Positions 23,499 to 35,072 are shown, numbered from the stretch's first letter. The stretch is 64,000 nucleotides of DNA from Tubulanus polymorphus (GCF_964204645.1 NC_134036.1:4204001-4268000); one strand, 5' to 3'. Made by a program: numbers and translations. The notes: generated from the sequence alone by a model not told the origin.

Positions 23499-25045
23499 TG
23501 ACAATATGTGAAAATAATGATTATAGCTTATATGTACGTCACTAGAAGGCGCAAACGCGATCAATTCAATGATTATTATGTCCCTCAATGATGGTTTTAT
23601 ATGCAGTTAGTTCAACGCTGGCCTGCGGCTGCTGTGTACTTGTGTGGTATGAATCATCAATAGCCCCTGGCATGCGCGTGTTTGTGTGTCTATATGTTCA
23701 GTATAGGGAAAGGCCTTTTAAGGATAAAGCGTGCTATTGCTGAATAGGGCTGTATCAGAATGTAGAGAGGCCTGATGATATAGAAATGTAGAAATATAAA
23801 TTGAGGTTTTCCGTGTTATTATAGATGGCTTGTAAGATAGCCTAACTATACTTTGTCTTTAGATCTAGGGCCAGCAATTGAGGCACGAGCTTAGACTTTA
23901 TCATTGCGATTTAGTAACTCAGTTTCATGGTTCTGAATAAGCTTAGGAAATATAGAAAATGTCCTTAAGATAAGTAAAGAAAACTGGCCTGTTTAACTGG
24001 CTGTTATGGGATGAACTGATACGTAGTCAGAGTGAAATCATGTCTCATCCAATTGAGTAATAGCATAATTCAAAAATGGTATATGAAACCTGAATTGAAA
24101 TCAAGATTGAGTGAGAACTTGCCTATAAAACTTGAGTGAGTTCGAGTAAAAACTGCTCTTTATAAAAAACCTGAATCGAAACAAGGCTCGAGTTAGAACT
24201 GGTTTTAGAAAACTTGAGTTGAAACCAATTCACTGAATTGAGTTGCATTTGCTCTCTATGTTTTATGTATTTATTTACCAGACCCAATCAGGCTGTTGTC
24301 TGTAAAGTTTGTTTAGTTATCAGTGTTTTCGATAAGAAATTAACAAGCCAGGTCCCTTTGAAAAACAGGAGGGTCCCATAATACGTCACAGTCCCTGAAA
24401 CGAAGGCTGATTTGAAAAAACTGGCTGGCGGCTCCATTACAAACGACAGACGGGTCCGAGACCTGGGACCTGGCTCTTATTGAAAACACTGGTTATAGTT
24501 ACTATCGACTAGCCCCGGTCTCTAGCTTAGGCCTTGAGCTTAAGTAAATAGATTCATCGCTTAATTGTGGCCGTAAGTTCGAAGTTACCACCGGTCTAGA
24601 AACAACCTGTTTAATGGGCTTAATTGAATCGATGAATAACTGGCTGATCCTAGATGGATTCAGCGTAGGTAGACGCCCTAAGTCTCAACTGTGCTCCTTT
24701 ATACCGAAATATACTCGATGTGTAATTATGTAATTCTTTTTTTTTTTCTAGGAAGAAAAGAAAAAGAAAAGAAAGAGAAATTTTTTTAGAATTACCCCTA
24801 TTGAAGACGTAAATAATCCATCATCCGAAAAACCGCGCGAGTTTGTAGGATTGCCTCCCCCCGGAGAACAACGAGACGACATGAAACGCGGAAAGGCTGA
24901 CCAGCCGAGATCGATTGCGCGATTGTTTCGCGTTCGATCGTAATTGGCGGCGTTTCGAGAGCGGCCATCTTGTTTCGTAGATAATTTCGTGAGCCTTCAT
25001 ACAACGACGAATTGTCGGGGTCGCGACCTGATCATCGGGGTCGCG

Positions 25046-26913
25046 ATGGAGGAAACACGTCGAACCGGTCAAAATCATTCGTCCACTATAAACTCGAGTA
25101 GCAACGTCGTCATCATTGCCGCTGCCGCCGGCGCCACCAACGTGACGAGAAATGTCGCCGCAGAAATGCCGGAGAAAAAAATCGATTCCGGAAATGCCGA
25201 GGATGAAGCGACCCGCCGCGTTGCGACAACAACAACGACGCAAGCAGCGCCGTCTATGGAGGATAATCGAACTTCGGGGAAAAAACGGAATAATACATTC
25301 TTCGCTTCGTCGTCCTCGACGACCACGGCGGCGGGGACCACCAATTTGAACGTAACGGTTTTATCGGCTTCGGCCAATCAAAACGACGGAGACGGATTCA
25401 GATTGTCGATACCGGCGATTATAGGACTGGCGCTAGGTGGCGTGTTAGTGCTTTTAGTAGCGGGTACGTATTTGTGAGTGTGTGTGCAAGGTGGGGGGGT
25501 TTGTTATCTCAAGCCCTGCACCCTTGAAACATTTCAATTCATTATCGCTGTTCTCCTAATTTCTGATCGTCCACACTTCACATGACACATTGTGTTCATG
25601 ACTTCACCTTTCAATTGAAAATTAACTACAAACACCAGACATCAGATATTTTATCAGCACTCTTTCAAAAACTGATCGTCCACATTTCACATGTGTTCAG
25701 TGCTTCACCTGAGACATTTTCAATTGAAAATGAACTACAAACACCAGATATATTAGCCAGCACTTTTATATTTATCATCGCACTTTCAAAGACTGTTCGT
25801 CCACCCTTCACATGCGTTCAGAACTTCACCTGAGACATTTTTAATTGAAAATGAACTACAAACACCAGACACTAGACATTTTATCACGCGTTTTATCACT
25901 TCATCTGTGTGCAGGACTTCACCTGAACCATTTTGATTAAAATCTAAGATCAATACGCTTGCGATCGTTATTGTTGTATTTCTAATCGACATGTGTATTA
26001 TTCTCTTCGTATCTCGTAGGTCTCCTGATCGGTTATTTCATATATCGCCACCGACATCTGAAAGTGACGAGCGCGAAACAAGCGAAGAAGAAAGACGATG
26101 GCTGGGACGACACGATCGCGCTTAGTTACATCAACTCCAACTTCGACATCGTTGACTGGCAAAAAGTGAGTTTTAAAATCTGCGTATATCCAGTTATGTC
26201 CAGGAATGACCGATCGGTAAGGACCCTGAGTATATCCAGTTATATCCCGGAATGACTGATCCGTAGGCACCCTGAGTATATCCAGTTATATCCTGGAATG
26301 ACCGATCGGTAAGGACCCTGAGTATATGCAGTTATATCCCGGAATGACTGATCCGTAGGCACCCTGAGTATATCCAGTTATGTCCAGGAATGACCGATCG
26401 GTAAGGACCTGAGTATATCCAGTTATATCCCGGAATGACAGATCCGTAGGCACCCTGAGTATATCCAGTTATATCCTGGAATGACTGATCGGTAAGGACC
26501 CTGAGTATATGCAGTTATATCCCGGAATGACCGATCCGTAAGCACCCTGAGTATATCCGGTTATATCCAGGAATGACCGATCCGTAAGCACCCTGAGTAT
26601 ATCCAGTTATATCCAGGAATGACCGATCCGTAAAGACCCTGAGTAAGGCACCCTGAGTAGGTCAGTCTCGCCGGAGAATTCTCACATTCATTGTTTGTTC
26701 TTTCAGGAGATCAGCGATGACGTCGTGTCGCTGGACAACGACCAGTTTCTCAACAGCCTCGAGAGTATGATGTTCTCGAACCTGTGGATGCAGAGCGCGG
26801 CCAACATCTCCAACGCGCCGACCGCCGCCGTCCCGACGCCGACCGCTGGCGCCGTCGCGATCGTACCGCCGCCGCCCGCGACTACGACGACGGGCGCCGC
26901 GACGAAAACCTGA
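25046..26913 (+). CDS. Single-pass membrane protein of unknown family, three exons
   Basis: Exons 25046-25463, 26020-26165 and 26707-26913 join in phase (1, 0) through GTACGT/GTAG and GTGAGT/TTCAG borders to 256 residues. The N-terminal part is Ser/Thr/Asn-rich with N-glycosylation sequons (NHS, NSS, NVT) and no signal peptide, then one membrane span (IPAIIGLALGGVLVLLVAGL split between exons 1 and 2), a basic stop-transfer (YRHRHLK, KQAKKKDD) and an acidic conserved-looking cytoplasmic part (GWDDTIALSYINSNFDIVDW; SLDNDQFLNSLESMM). This suits a type III membrane protein. ATG 25046 has a good context (GCGATGG). Exons are GC-rich at third positions. The stop TGA at 26911-26913 is followed in the same frame by 71 more codons of like composition, so the C-terminus may be longer. 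I do not recognise the family. Confidence 0.62.
25563..25940. repeat. Tandem repeat, about 120-bp unit, intron 1 of the membrane-protein gene
   Basis: About three and a half copies share CGTCCACHCTTCACATG, GACTTCACCTGA and AAAATGAACTACAAACACCA. Confidence 0.8.
26190..26660. repeat. Tandem repeat, about 47-bp unit, intron 2 of the membrane-protein gene
   Basis: About ten copies of GAGTATATCCAGTTATATCC followed by GGAATGACCGATCCGTARGC. Two alternating unit types (TCGGTAAGGAC and CCGTAGGCAC) suggest dimer-wise expansion. Single related copies sit inside the dispersed repeats at 20.2 and 23.0 kb. Confidence 0.9.
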
Positions 26914-27129
26914 CACAGGTTGAACCTGGCTGTTGGCGGCGGCGCGGACGAGCTGTCGGTCTGTCGCGGCGGCCAGGACCGCGCGCCCGGCACGAAAACC
27001 GTTCCGAAATCGGCGGCCAACGAACAGTACAGTCGTTATAAATATTCGACGTTGGCGTCGGTGGTCGAGGGAGACGCGCCAACGCCGCACGCCGAGTCCG
27101 ATCCGAAATCGAAGTTACTCGGCGATTGA
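26914..27129 (+). CDS. In-frame continuation after TGA of the membrane-protein gene
   Basis: Directly after TGA 26911-26913, the same frame stays open to TGA at 27127-27129 with GC-rich third positions and protein-like sequence, including NEQYSRYKYSTLASVVEGDA and ending DPKSKLLGD. This looks like a true cytoplasmic C-terminus. Options are stop-codon readthrough, a nonsense allele or base error, or a short unrecognised intron (CTGACACAG at 26918 could serve as acceptor but needs a phase-2 donor, and the only one seen, CTGTGG, is poor). Confidence 0.45.
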   Translation, partial: HRLNLAVGGGADELSVCRGGQDRAPGTKTVPKSAANEQYSRYKYSTLASVVEGDAPTPHAESDPKSKLLGD

Positions 27130-27924
27130 GCGATATGGGCGGAGTCGAGTCGGGATGATTGATTGAGTGATAGATTGTAGCGCGTCAGGCCATGACACTC
27201 TATTTAGGCAGCAATTCGCAATCGGTACTGAGAAATCCTCGTATTTTATTTTCGAAAAAAATGTTAAAAAAATCCGATAGTAAGGATTGGAGGACAATGA
27301 AAAATCAATCCGACTGTTTCGATTTTGAAGTGCTGTATGGGTTAGCCACGAAGGCCAGAAATGATTCGATATTTCGATCGACGGATGATGTGGGCGAAGT
27401 CCGCTGTCTTTTTTATCTATCTCAAGAAATTTGTTAGTCATGTAAGAATCTAGTCATTGGTTTCTGCGCAGATATTCTTCGAAGATAACACTGAGATTTC
27501 AAAGGGTTCCTAATCGTAAGGGTTCCTGTTCGAGATTCGAAAATATAGGTTTTCGCTGTTTATCGGAGACTTTTTTTGGAGTCGAATCGACCACAAGCGA
27601 CCCTGTGAAACTGGGGCGCTAAGTTATGAATATCGAGAAAATGAAAGTTACGAAGAAAAAATAAGTAATACAATATCAGGGCTGTCTGTCTCTTTCCTTA
27701 ACGTATATACAGAAAAACCGAAAATATAACATTCCAGAAACGCGCATCTTAAAAAGCGTGTAAATTATTTCCTTTTTCTACATAAACGAGAAATGTGTAA
27801 TATAGTGTATAGAAAGAATAGCGTAGGTTTTTCAGAGTCGCTTATATATTTATCGTGGGAGTAATAATCGAGCATTTTGTAGATACGCTATCGCTTATTA
27901 TCGCAATGTCCGGTTAGGTTAGGG
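27130..27924 (+). other. Probable 3' UTR of the membrane-protein gene
   Basis: There is no convincing coding sequence. GC content drops after 27150. No canonical AATAAA immediately follows; the nearest clear one is near 28618. Confidence 0.35.
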
Positions 27925-28490
27925 CTGGTTAAATTATAACCGGAGTTAGAGTTTGTGAAGTACGGTAGAGACTCTGTGCCTTACCGAGGTTTAAGTTGTA
28001 GCTTACTGGGGTTAAGTTAAGACTGGTCAAATTCTACCCAGAGTTGGTGTAGAATACTGAGTAAGAGTTTGTGAAATACAGTAGATTCTGTCTCTTACTG
28101 CGGTAAAGTTGAGACTGGTAAAATTCAATCCCCGAGTTGGTGTCAAATACTGAGTAAGAGTTTGTGAAATACAGTAGACTCCTGTCTCTTACTGCGGTAA
28201 AGTTGAGACCGGTAAAATTCTACCCCGAGTTGGTGTCAAATACCGAGTAAGAGTTTTTGAAATACAGTAGACTCTGTCTCTTACTGCGGTTAAGTTGAGA
28301 CCGGTAAAATTCTACCCCGAGTTGGTGTCAAATACCGAGTAAGAGTTTTTGAAATACAGTAGACTCTGTCTCTTACTGCGGTTAAGTTGAGACCGGTAAA
28401 ATTCTACCCCGAATTGGTGTCAAATACCAATTAAGCGCCTGATAAATGCAGAAGACTCTGTCTCTTACTGCCGTTAAGTTGAGATTAATA
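27925..28490. repeat. Array of the 92-bp dispersed minisatellite
   Basis: Six or seven copies share GTTGAGACYGGTAAAATTC, GAGTTGGTGTCAAATAC and CAGTAGACTCTGTCTCTTAC. They are homologous to 19340-19550 and 29030-29460. Confidence 0.92.
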
Positions 28491-29029
28491 AAAAAGCTGC
28501 CAAATACTGGAAATCATTTCGAATAACCTGGAAACCGTGTGGGATGGGGCTGAAACCCCGAGTTGCAACCCGCAGATTGATATTCAATGATAGGAACACA
28601 TTAGCCGCCCCTATTGTAAATAAATACGATGCGGTCTTTTTTTGTATATATTCGTTTATAGGGGTTATATATTTATAATATTCGTGTATGTTCGTACCGT
28701 CATGTGCCATCATGTTTTAGAAGCTAATTTCTCTCATAAATTCCGCGTTCAATTCGTATTTACATTTATCTGTACGTACATATGTGAGATAGCAGCAGCT
28801 GATTTATTATTCGATTTATTTATTTTTTTCATAAATCATCGTTGATAGATTTGTTTTTGATAGCTGCTGACTAGCTCGGCGAATGTCATGTATTCAATTG
28901 CCATATGGGCCTTATTCGAGTATTGTTTGAATCGGTTAGACTACTGCATAAAAGGTCGTCTTCAAAATTGGATCGCTGGTTTTTTTTAACCAAATATCAA
29001 ATTTAAGTTACGTGGAGGTAGACTTTATT
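28491..29029. other. Interval between minisatellite arrays
   Basis: AT-rich, with an AATAAA near 28618 that could end the upstream transcript. No gene is seen. Confidence 0.35.
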
Positions 29030-29460
29030 TCTGCAAAGTTGCGACTTTTCTGCCCCAAGTTGGTGTCAAATACTGAGTAAGAGTTTGTGAAATACATCAG
29101 ACTCAAACTCTTACCACGATAAAGTTGAGATTGGTAAAATTCAACCCGAGTTGGTGTCAAATACTGAGTAAGAGTTTGTGAAATACATCAGACTCAAACT
29201 CTTACCGCGATAAAGTTGAGATTGGTAAAATTCAACCCGAGTTGGTGTCAAATACTGAGTAAGAGTTTGTGAAATACATCGGACTCAAACTCTTACCGCG
29301 ATAAAGTTGAGATTGGTTAAAATTCAACCCGAGTTGGTGTCAAATACTGAGTAAGAGTTTGTGAAATACATCAGACTCAAACTCTTACCGCGATAAAGTT
29401 GAGATTGGTAAAATTCAACCCGAGTTGGTGTCAAATACTGAGTAAGAGTCTCTGACTCTT
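29030..29460. repeat. Second array of the 92-bp minisatellite, variant subtype
   Basis: About five highly uniform copies. In this subtype each unit carries a hairpin, GTAAGAGTTT paired with AAACTCTTAC about 18 bases apart, which is weaker in the 28-kb array. The uniformity implies recent local amplification. Confidence 0.92.
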
Positions 29461-29824
29461 TTAGTTGAAATAGTTCCAAGTGATTTTACATTTACATATC
29501 TTATAGTTCTTCGGTGTTGGCATTTTCTATTTGAATCTGTTTGTTTTTTTCGAGCGACATGTCAGGTCGAATCTCTCTAGGTTGTGATATCTTAATGAAA
29601 TCATTATCATATTAATTGATTAATTGATTATTAGTTAATATACCGGTGTGTGTATATACTTATTTTTTTACGCTATGATAGGATTATTTAGTTATACGGA
29701 TATATTTTTCTAGCTCTGTATTTATTTTCTATGTTGTGTGATTGGTTCGTTCGGTTGTGAAGTGTTTAGTGCGCCTCGCGTATTAATGATGTTACATTTT
29801 ATTGAATTTATTACAAGCAGACCC

Positions 29825-30045
29825 CTGCCCGAATAAGGGCAAGCCTTCGTCGCAGGGATTTGAATCTAATAGCATCGCGAGACTCTGCCATATTCCTCCC
29901 TCGTAAAGATTTGAACCTGATGGCATCATGAGACACTACTACGTTCCTTCTTCGCAGGGATTCGAACCTGATGATGGCATCGCGAGACTTCGCCACATTC
30001 CTCCCTAGGGAATCAAACCTGACACCATCGCTATAGACTGTCACG
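29825..30045. repeat. Tandem repeat with tRNA B-box-like units
   Basis: Four copies of about 50 bp. The minus strand of each reads like GGTTCGAATCCCTGCGAAG, a tRNA T-arm/B-box, with GCGATGCCATCA nearby. An open frame across it on the minus strand (repeating FKSLRGRN and RDAIRF) is a by-product of the repeat. Confidence 0.65.
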
Positions 30046-31105
30046 AGACAAACCCCAGGCCTGTATAGTCGACCTATCCTACTCCGTTTTAGAATTGGAA
30101 GATCTGAGAGGAATGCGTGTAGGGACGAAGAGGTTCTGGGTCGTACAAGCTTTGCTGCCATCTCCGACCCGCTCTTTGCGTAACAAGCATAGATACATTG
30201 TGTCGGGGTCTGGCATTCCTCATGCATGCTATGTAATGTACTTAATAATGTCGTACTGTACCAGATTACTATGCAAATCACGAACTGGTCTTATGTAAGA
30301 ATCGCTCTGAATTATTCCTATTTATAGTCATTATGTTCCTATTTAGCAAAACTGAGAACTCGCTTCATTCTATTTGACCCTTCAAAATTTCGTCTAAAAT
30401 ATCCTCCCGTCCCTATCTGAGTGTGGACCAGGTTGACAGCCTTGAGAGTGTCGAAGTCACCAATTCTATTTCCTATTGGTAACATAGTTTGGCGGTGCTA
30501 TCAGATTCGAATTTCCGCTGTAGAGATAGAGACCTGTCTGCGATCTAAACTGGTGTTTCAATTTTATTCATGTTGCATTTCTGATTATTAGAATTATCAA
30601 AACGGTCGATACCTTGTTTCTCATTTTTGCTGAGTTTAAAAGTTGACCCGGCCGGCCGCCTGTCTACCCTGTACATAACTTTTTTTAAAACATAATCGAG
30701 CTAACAATAACAGACTCGGCAGCTGTATAGAAATGAACTGATTACAGATTTTATCGCAGTTTTTGAAATCACCCGCGGCCGATTAGGAAAAACAAGGTAT
30801 CTTCTTTTTAGCCTTGCATGTATCTAACAGTGTCGAGTGTACAGTGATGTCTTATAGTGCTGATGTGTTAAAAGACGAATAAAAATTTCCGGAAGAAAGG
30901 AATTTATTTTTAACACGAATATACTCGCTCGTTTGTCGTTTTATTGTCGTTTTATTGGATTTGTCGGTTTGGTGTGGTGACTTTTATATTGCCTTCTTTC
31001 AATGGAGTCTGGAGTGGAGACAGTTTATTACGCTTCAACTACACAGCCGCCAACTACCTTCCTGAATTTCAGTATTTGTTACTATCTTAAAATGAGAAAT
31101 ACTGA
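30046..31105. other. Intergenic interval
   Basis: No gene or clear repeat is recognised. An AATAAA lies at about 30879. Confidence 0.35.
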
Positions 31106-31109
31106 TTTG

Positions 31110-31350
31110 ATGTGTGTTGCATACAGAAATATGAAATATGTTAGTGAGGGTCTTACTGTTGAATACTGATTAATTTGAACAGAAATATGAAAGATGTTAC
31201 TGAGGGTCTAACTGTTGATTACTGATTAATTTGAACAGAAATATTGAAGATGTTACTGAGGGTCTTACTGTTAAACTGATAAACGATAAATTTGAACAGA
31301 AATATGTAAGATCTTTCTCTGAGGGTCCCATTGTTGATTACTGTTTAGCA
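31110..31350. repeat. Tandem repeat, about 63-bp unit
   Basis: Roughly four copies of GAACAGAAATATGAAAGATG, GAGGGTCTWACTGTTGA and TACTGATTAATTT. Confidence 0.8.
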
Positions 31351-31474
31351 CATTTCAGAGATTGGTAGCCCTGCAACAGTCAATCCAACTCAAGTCTGAT
31401 AAGATAGTGCACAGATGTAGTGGCACTAATTTCGAAATGGTATGATTTGCACTGGCTTATCAAATTTGATACCT

Positions 31475-31585
31475 CCTGACATACCCGGCAATCCCAACAT
31501 ACCCGGCAATCCCAACATACCCGGCAATCCCGACATACCCATCAATTCAAACATACCCGGCAATCCCCACATACCAATCACACTG
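31475..31585. repeat. 18-bp minisatellite
   Basis: About six units of AACATACCCGGCAATCCC. They translate as a six-residue PGNPNI repeat in an open frame 31442-31678, but nothing supports that frame as a gene. Confidence 0.85.
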
Positions 31586-31904
31586 ATCGCATCTTTACCT
31601 AACTATACGTCCCCATCCCAGCCCATATATACCTCACTATCCCAGCCCATCTATACCTCCCTACCCCGCTGGACTTAGAAAATTTCGCCAAATTTTGCGA
31701 AAATTGGGATTCGAATATGCTAGCACCGGTGGATTCTGAAGTAAATTTTAACATTTTTGTACAATTTTTATATTCAGGAAATCGTTGCAAGTTGTCTGTG
31801 GCATGGCCTGTGATGTTATTCTTCTAGACAGCCCTTGATGTACGAGTTTTTGGTGTAAATGAATGGGAAAACATGGTAAGTATGTCTTACTTGATTTGAA
31901 TTTG

Positions 31905-32245
31905 AAAAGCATTTGAAGTCCACGGAATTAAACTCATCGTTTAGACTTCAAATCCACGGAATTAGCTATTGTCTCAACGTAAAATTTCGACTTACATCCT
32001 CATTGCCTTCAATTAAACTTATTGTTCGGACTTAAGATGCTTGAAATTAGCTATTGTCTTCAATTAAACTCATTGTTTGGTTTTCAAATGCTTGCAATTA
32101 GCTATTGTCTTCAATTAGACTCATTGTTTGGACTTCAAATGCTTAGAATTAGCTATTGTCTCAACGTGAAATCTTTGTTCGAATTAAATAATTAGCTATT
32201 GTCTTCAATTAAACTCACTGTTTGGTCGTGAAATGCTTGGAATTA
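31905..32245 (-). repeat. Small cluster of the 51-bp satellite in reverse orientation
   Basis: About seven degenerate units. The reverse complement reads AACAATGAGTTTAATTGAAG then ACAATAGCTAATT, the same as the monomer of the 38.7-44.4 kb array, but pointing the other way. Confidence 0.8.
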
Positions 32246-32639
32246 ACTGTTGTCGTATATCCCCTGCACTTTACACGTTTCATTTGCATTGGTACTACTG
32301 AGAACTATGCATTTATTTCAATCTTAAAAAATTCATATTTTTTGTCTTTGTTTACAGAATCTTGGAGACAACGGCCAACAGAACGACGACTTTCAGAGCG
32401 ACCGTTTTTGTAGAAATTCTGTAATTCTGTAGGATTTAGGACACGTGTCTGTTTTTTAGCCGTAAGAATTTTTGAAAGTGTTTTTTTCTGGACGCTGTTA
32501 GGGAATAATTTAGCGTTGGAATTATATTCAGATATTCGAATTTAATGTCGAGTTGTCATTGCCGCCGTGACGTCACGGTTCTTTGTACGAATGCGAATGG
32601 TCGGCGAATATCTGTGAATGTTTACCGGTCACAATCGGG

Positions 32640-32870
32640 CGGACCGGATGGCTTAGTCGGTCGGCGACTAGCGTGTCACCGCTGTGGCCCAGGTTCGAGT
32701 CTCGGAGGAGGCGGGTCAGGATGTGGCAATTGATCTCCGGTAAGCGGGCGAGTCGAGAGTACTGTCCTCCCTGGAATGAGGTTGCTAATGCGTGAGTCCT
32801 ACAGAATATCTGGCGTGGGGTAAATTATGTTTAATTCAGTCGTTTCTGGCTGAATTATTTATTTATCCCA
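32640..32870 (+). mobile_element. tRNA-derived SINE
   Basis: A box TGGCTTAGTCGG (about 32649) matches the pol III consensus, and B box GGTTCGAGTCT follows at about 32693 with tRNA-like spacing. The head is followed by a non-tRNA body (GTCCTCCCTGGAATGAGG) to about 32870. No poly-A tail or target duplication was fixed by eye. Confidence 0.65.
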
Positions 32871-34185
32871 CAATGCCGGTCCAGGTTGCGGAGTAATTCC
32901 CCCAGGGACCTTCGACTTTTTTACAATATTAGTTTGTTATTTTAAGTTGATTGGTGAGGGTTTGGGGAACTTTTTATTTTTCTTTATCCCTCAAAGAAAT
33001 TGAAGAAAATCGCAGCAGGAATTCCGTAGATCTTTATGAGTAGTTCGGTGATCAATCTTCTAGTTCATTTCTCAAGTGATGGAAAAATTTCAGTATTTTT
33101 TTTTTAATTTGCCGGATTCCAATCAGAGTAGATGTGTACGCGGCGATGTCTGGTGAACGTGTGTATAAAATCGGCTAAAAACGACTATCCAATAGAGAAT
33201 CACTCACTGGAGACCTGCCATACGCTCTACTACACAATAGTGCCGCTTGACTGCACAAACTTTCAAGCTAAATTATAGATTCCTGAAGCAAAATTCTGAA
33301 AATAGTAAGATTATGATTTTGTGATATAGTATAAAATAAACAAAATAGAGAGGAAATCTACACTTAAGTTTGTTGGATAGTTTAGATAGAATTTCAGTAT
33401 GAAACTTAAAGCTAAAATCGTCGCATTCGATATTTTATCGATAACAATATGTGTCTCTATGAATAGTCGGATTAAACTCGACGACCTGTAATCTCTATAG
33501 AAAATGCGTGGCACGAATTGAATGGTTCTCGAGGATTAGCGTCACGGACTCGGGTCTGTCACAGGAATGCGCGATCGAGCCTTCCGATTGATCCATTCCG
33601 GTCGCATCGATGATGCAACGTCGCTGATTGGTCGACGCAGGTATTAGAAGCGCTGTTCGAGCCACCCGGTGCCAGTTCGAGAACTGCTGTCCTGATGTGA
33701 AAGTCGAGCTATAAGATCTCTCCAACAAGGCGTGAAGAACGTGTGGCTTCAAGCGAACAACTTTGCTGGTCCTGGTCCTGGTCCTGATGATAGCGGAGGA
33801 GTTCAGAAACACCTTGCAATGAGCATAAACTGCTGATTCCCCTGCAGCTGGTACTGATGTAGTTTTCCAGGCTAGAAGAGATTTGCTGATGAGGGCGAGT
33901 TTTGATGAGGTTTGTATTTTACTAGACTTTGATGATGAGTTTCAAAATGAGACTTGAACCAGTTCTAGTTAGAACCAACTTTGACGTGGTTTTATTTGAA
34001 AAACTTATCCGAAATTTTACGTTTGGAATCTTATTCTTGGTTAATTTATTGGCTCTCTGTATTAATTCCAATTCGATTTAAAAATATCTAGACTAAAAGA
34101 TAGCGAACCTCGTCGGCCTTGATTGACATTCAGTTTATTCTATTTTTTAGAAGCAGACTTTTTAGACTTGCATCGTTTGGCAGCA
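32871..34185. other. Intergenic interval
   Basis: A GC-richer patch at 33500-33830 has open frames on both strands without recognisable protein features. Otherwise nothing is seen. Confidence 0.35.
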
Positions 34186-34189
34186 TCTC

Positions 34190-34635
34190 TCGAGACGCAA
34201 ACTCTCACCTTCAAACCTCCAACTTCAAACCTCGAGACGCAGACTCTACTCCGACTACCATCTTCAAACCTCGAGACGCAGACTCTACTCCGACTCGAAC
34301 CTTGAGACGTAGACTCTACTTAGACTACCATCTTCAAACCTCGAGACACAGACTCTACTCCGACTACCATCTTCAAACCTCGAGACGCAGACTCTACTCC
34401 GACTCGAACCTCGAGACGTAGACTCTACTTAGACTACCATCTTCAAACCTCGAGACGCAGACTCTACTCCGACTACCATCTTCAAACCTCGAGACGCAGA
34501 CTCTACTCCGACTACCATCTTCAAACCTCGAGACGCAGACTCTACTCCGACTACCATCTTCAAACCTCGAGACGTAGACTCTACTCCGACTACCATCTTC
34601 AAACCTCGAGACGCAGACTCTACTCCGACTTCCTG
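34190..34635. repeat. 39-bp minisatellite
   Basis: About eleven units of CTTCAAACCTCGAGACGCAG then ACTCTACTCCGACTACCAT. Because 39 is a multiple of three, both strands stay open (13-residue GVESASRGLKMVV repeats), which is not evidence for a protein. Confidence 0.93.
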
Positions 34636-34999
34636 GTGTTTTGCTGCATGTAAATAAGACGTAAATAAAAAAGCGTAAATTAAATTGCTCGACTTTATTG
34701 AAATCTCTTTTGCCCCGGAAAGGACTCTTCCGCTCACTCTCTTGTCTCGGGCCCTTTTCCCCACTCTTCCGCTCTCAACTCACACTAGCTCAAAGGAAAG
34801 GACTCTTCCGCTCTGGACACACACTGTTCTTTCAAAAGCACAAAGTCAGGACAAACGCAAAGAAATACAAATCAGTGACTTTTATTGAAGAAGAAACATC
34901 CGGAATTCACAAATTCAATTAACAATTTGTTTCAGTTTGTTTGCAAAAGTCAAATTCAACATTTTATTGAATCATCAACAACCAAATAATAAAATAAAT

Positions 35000-35072
35000 T
35001 TATGGGATTTGAACCACCAACCACACGGCTAGCAGCCCAGCACCCTACCAACTACGCTATAGCGACATATAT
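35000..35072 (-). pseudogene. tRNA-derived sequence (pseudogene or SINE head)
   Basis: On the minus strand TAGCGTAGTTGGTAGGGTGC fits a tRNA D-arm/A box and GGTTCAAATCCCA fits a T-arm/B box, at normal spacing, with a degenerate anticodon arm between. The acceptor stem does not pair, so a working tRNA is unlikely. Confidence 0.5.

Larger units (their letters stand above)
20880..25045. other. Intergenic interval between SAC3D1 and the membrane-protein gene
   Basis: It contains the SAC3D1 3' UTR, dispersed repeats, a short CT microsatellite, and unremarkable AT-rich DNA from 23.5 to 24.7 kb. A T-rich tract followed by TTCTAG at about 24751 looks like a splice acceptor, so a non-coding 5' exon of the downstream gene may start there with its first exon further upstream (possibly in the GC-richer 23.15-23.35 kb patch). 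Confidence 0.4.

Noticed and set aside
24944-24946. Start of the membrane-protein gene at 24944
   Set aside because: The codon is TTG; the first ATG in frame is 25046, with a good context.
27925-29460. CRISPR-like appearance of regular repeats
   Set aside because: Units are contiguous degenerate tandem copies without unique spacers, in animal DNA.
33495-33812. 105-codon minus-strand ORF
   Set aside because: It lies in a GC-richer patch with frames open on both strands, no domain, and a short CTGGTC repeat inside.
34119-34764. ORFs over the 39-bp repeat on both strands
   Set aside because: The unit is a multiple of three bases, so frames stay open without selection.
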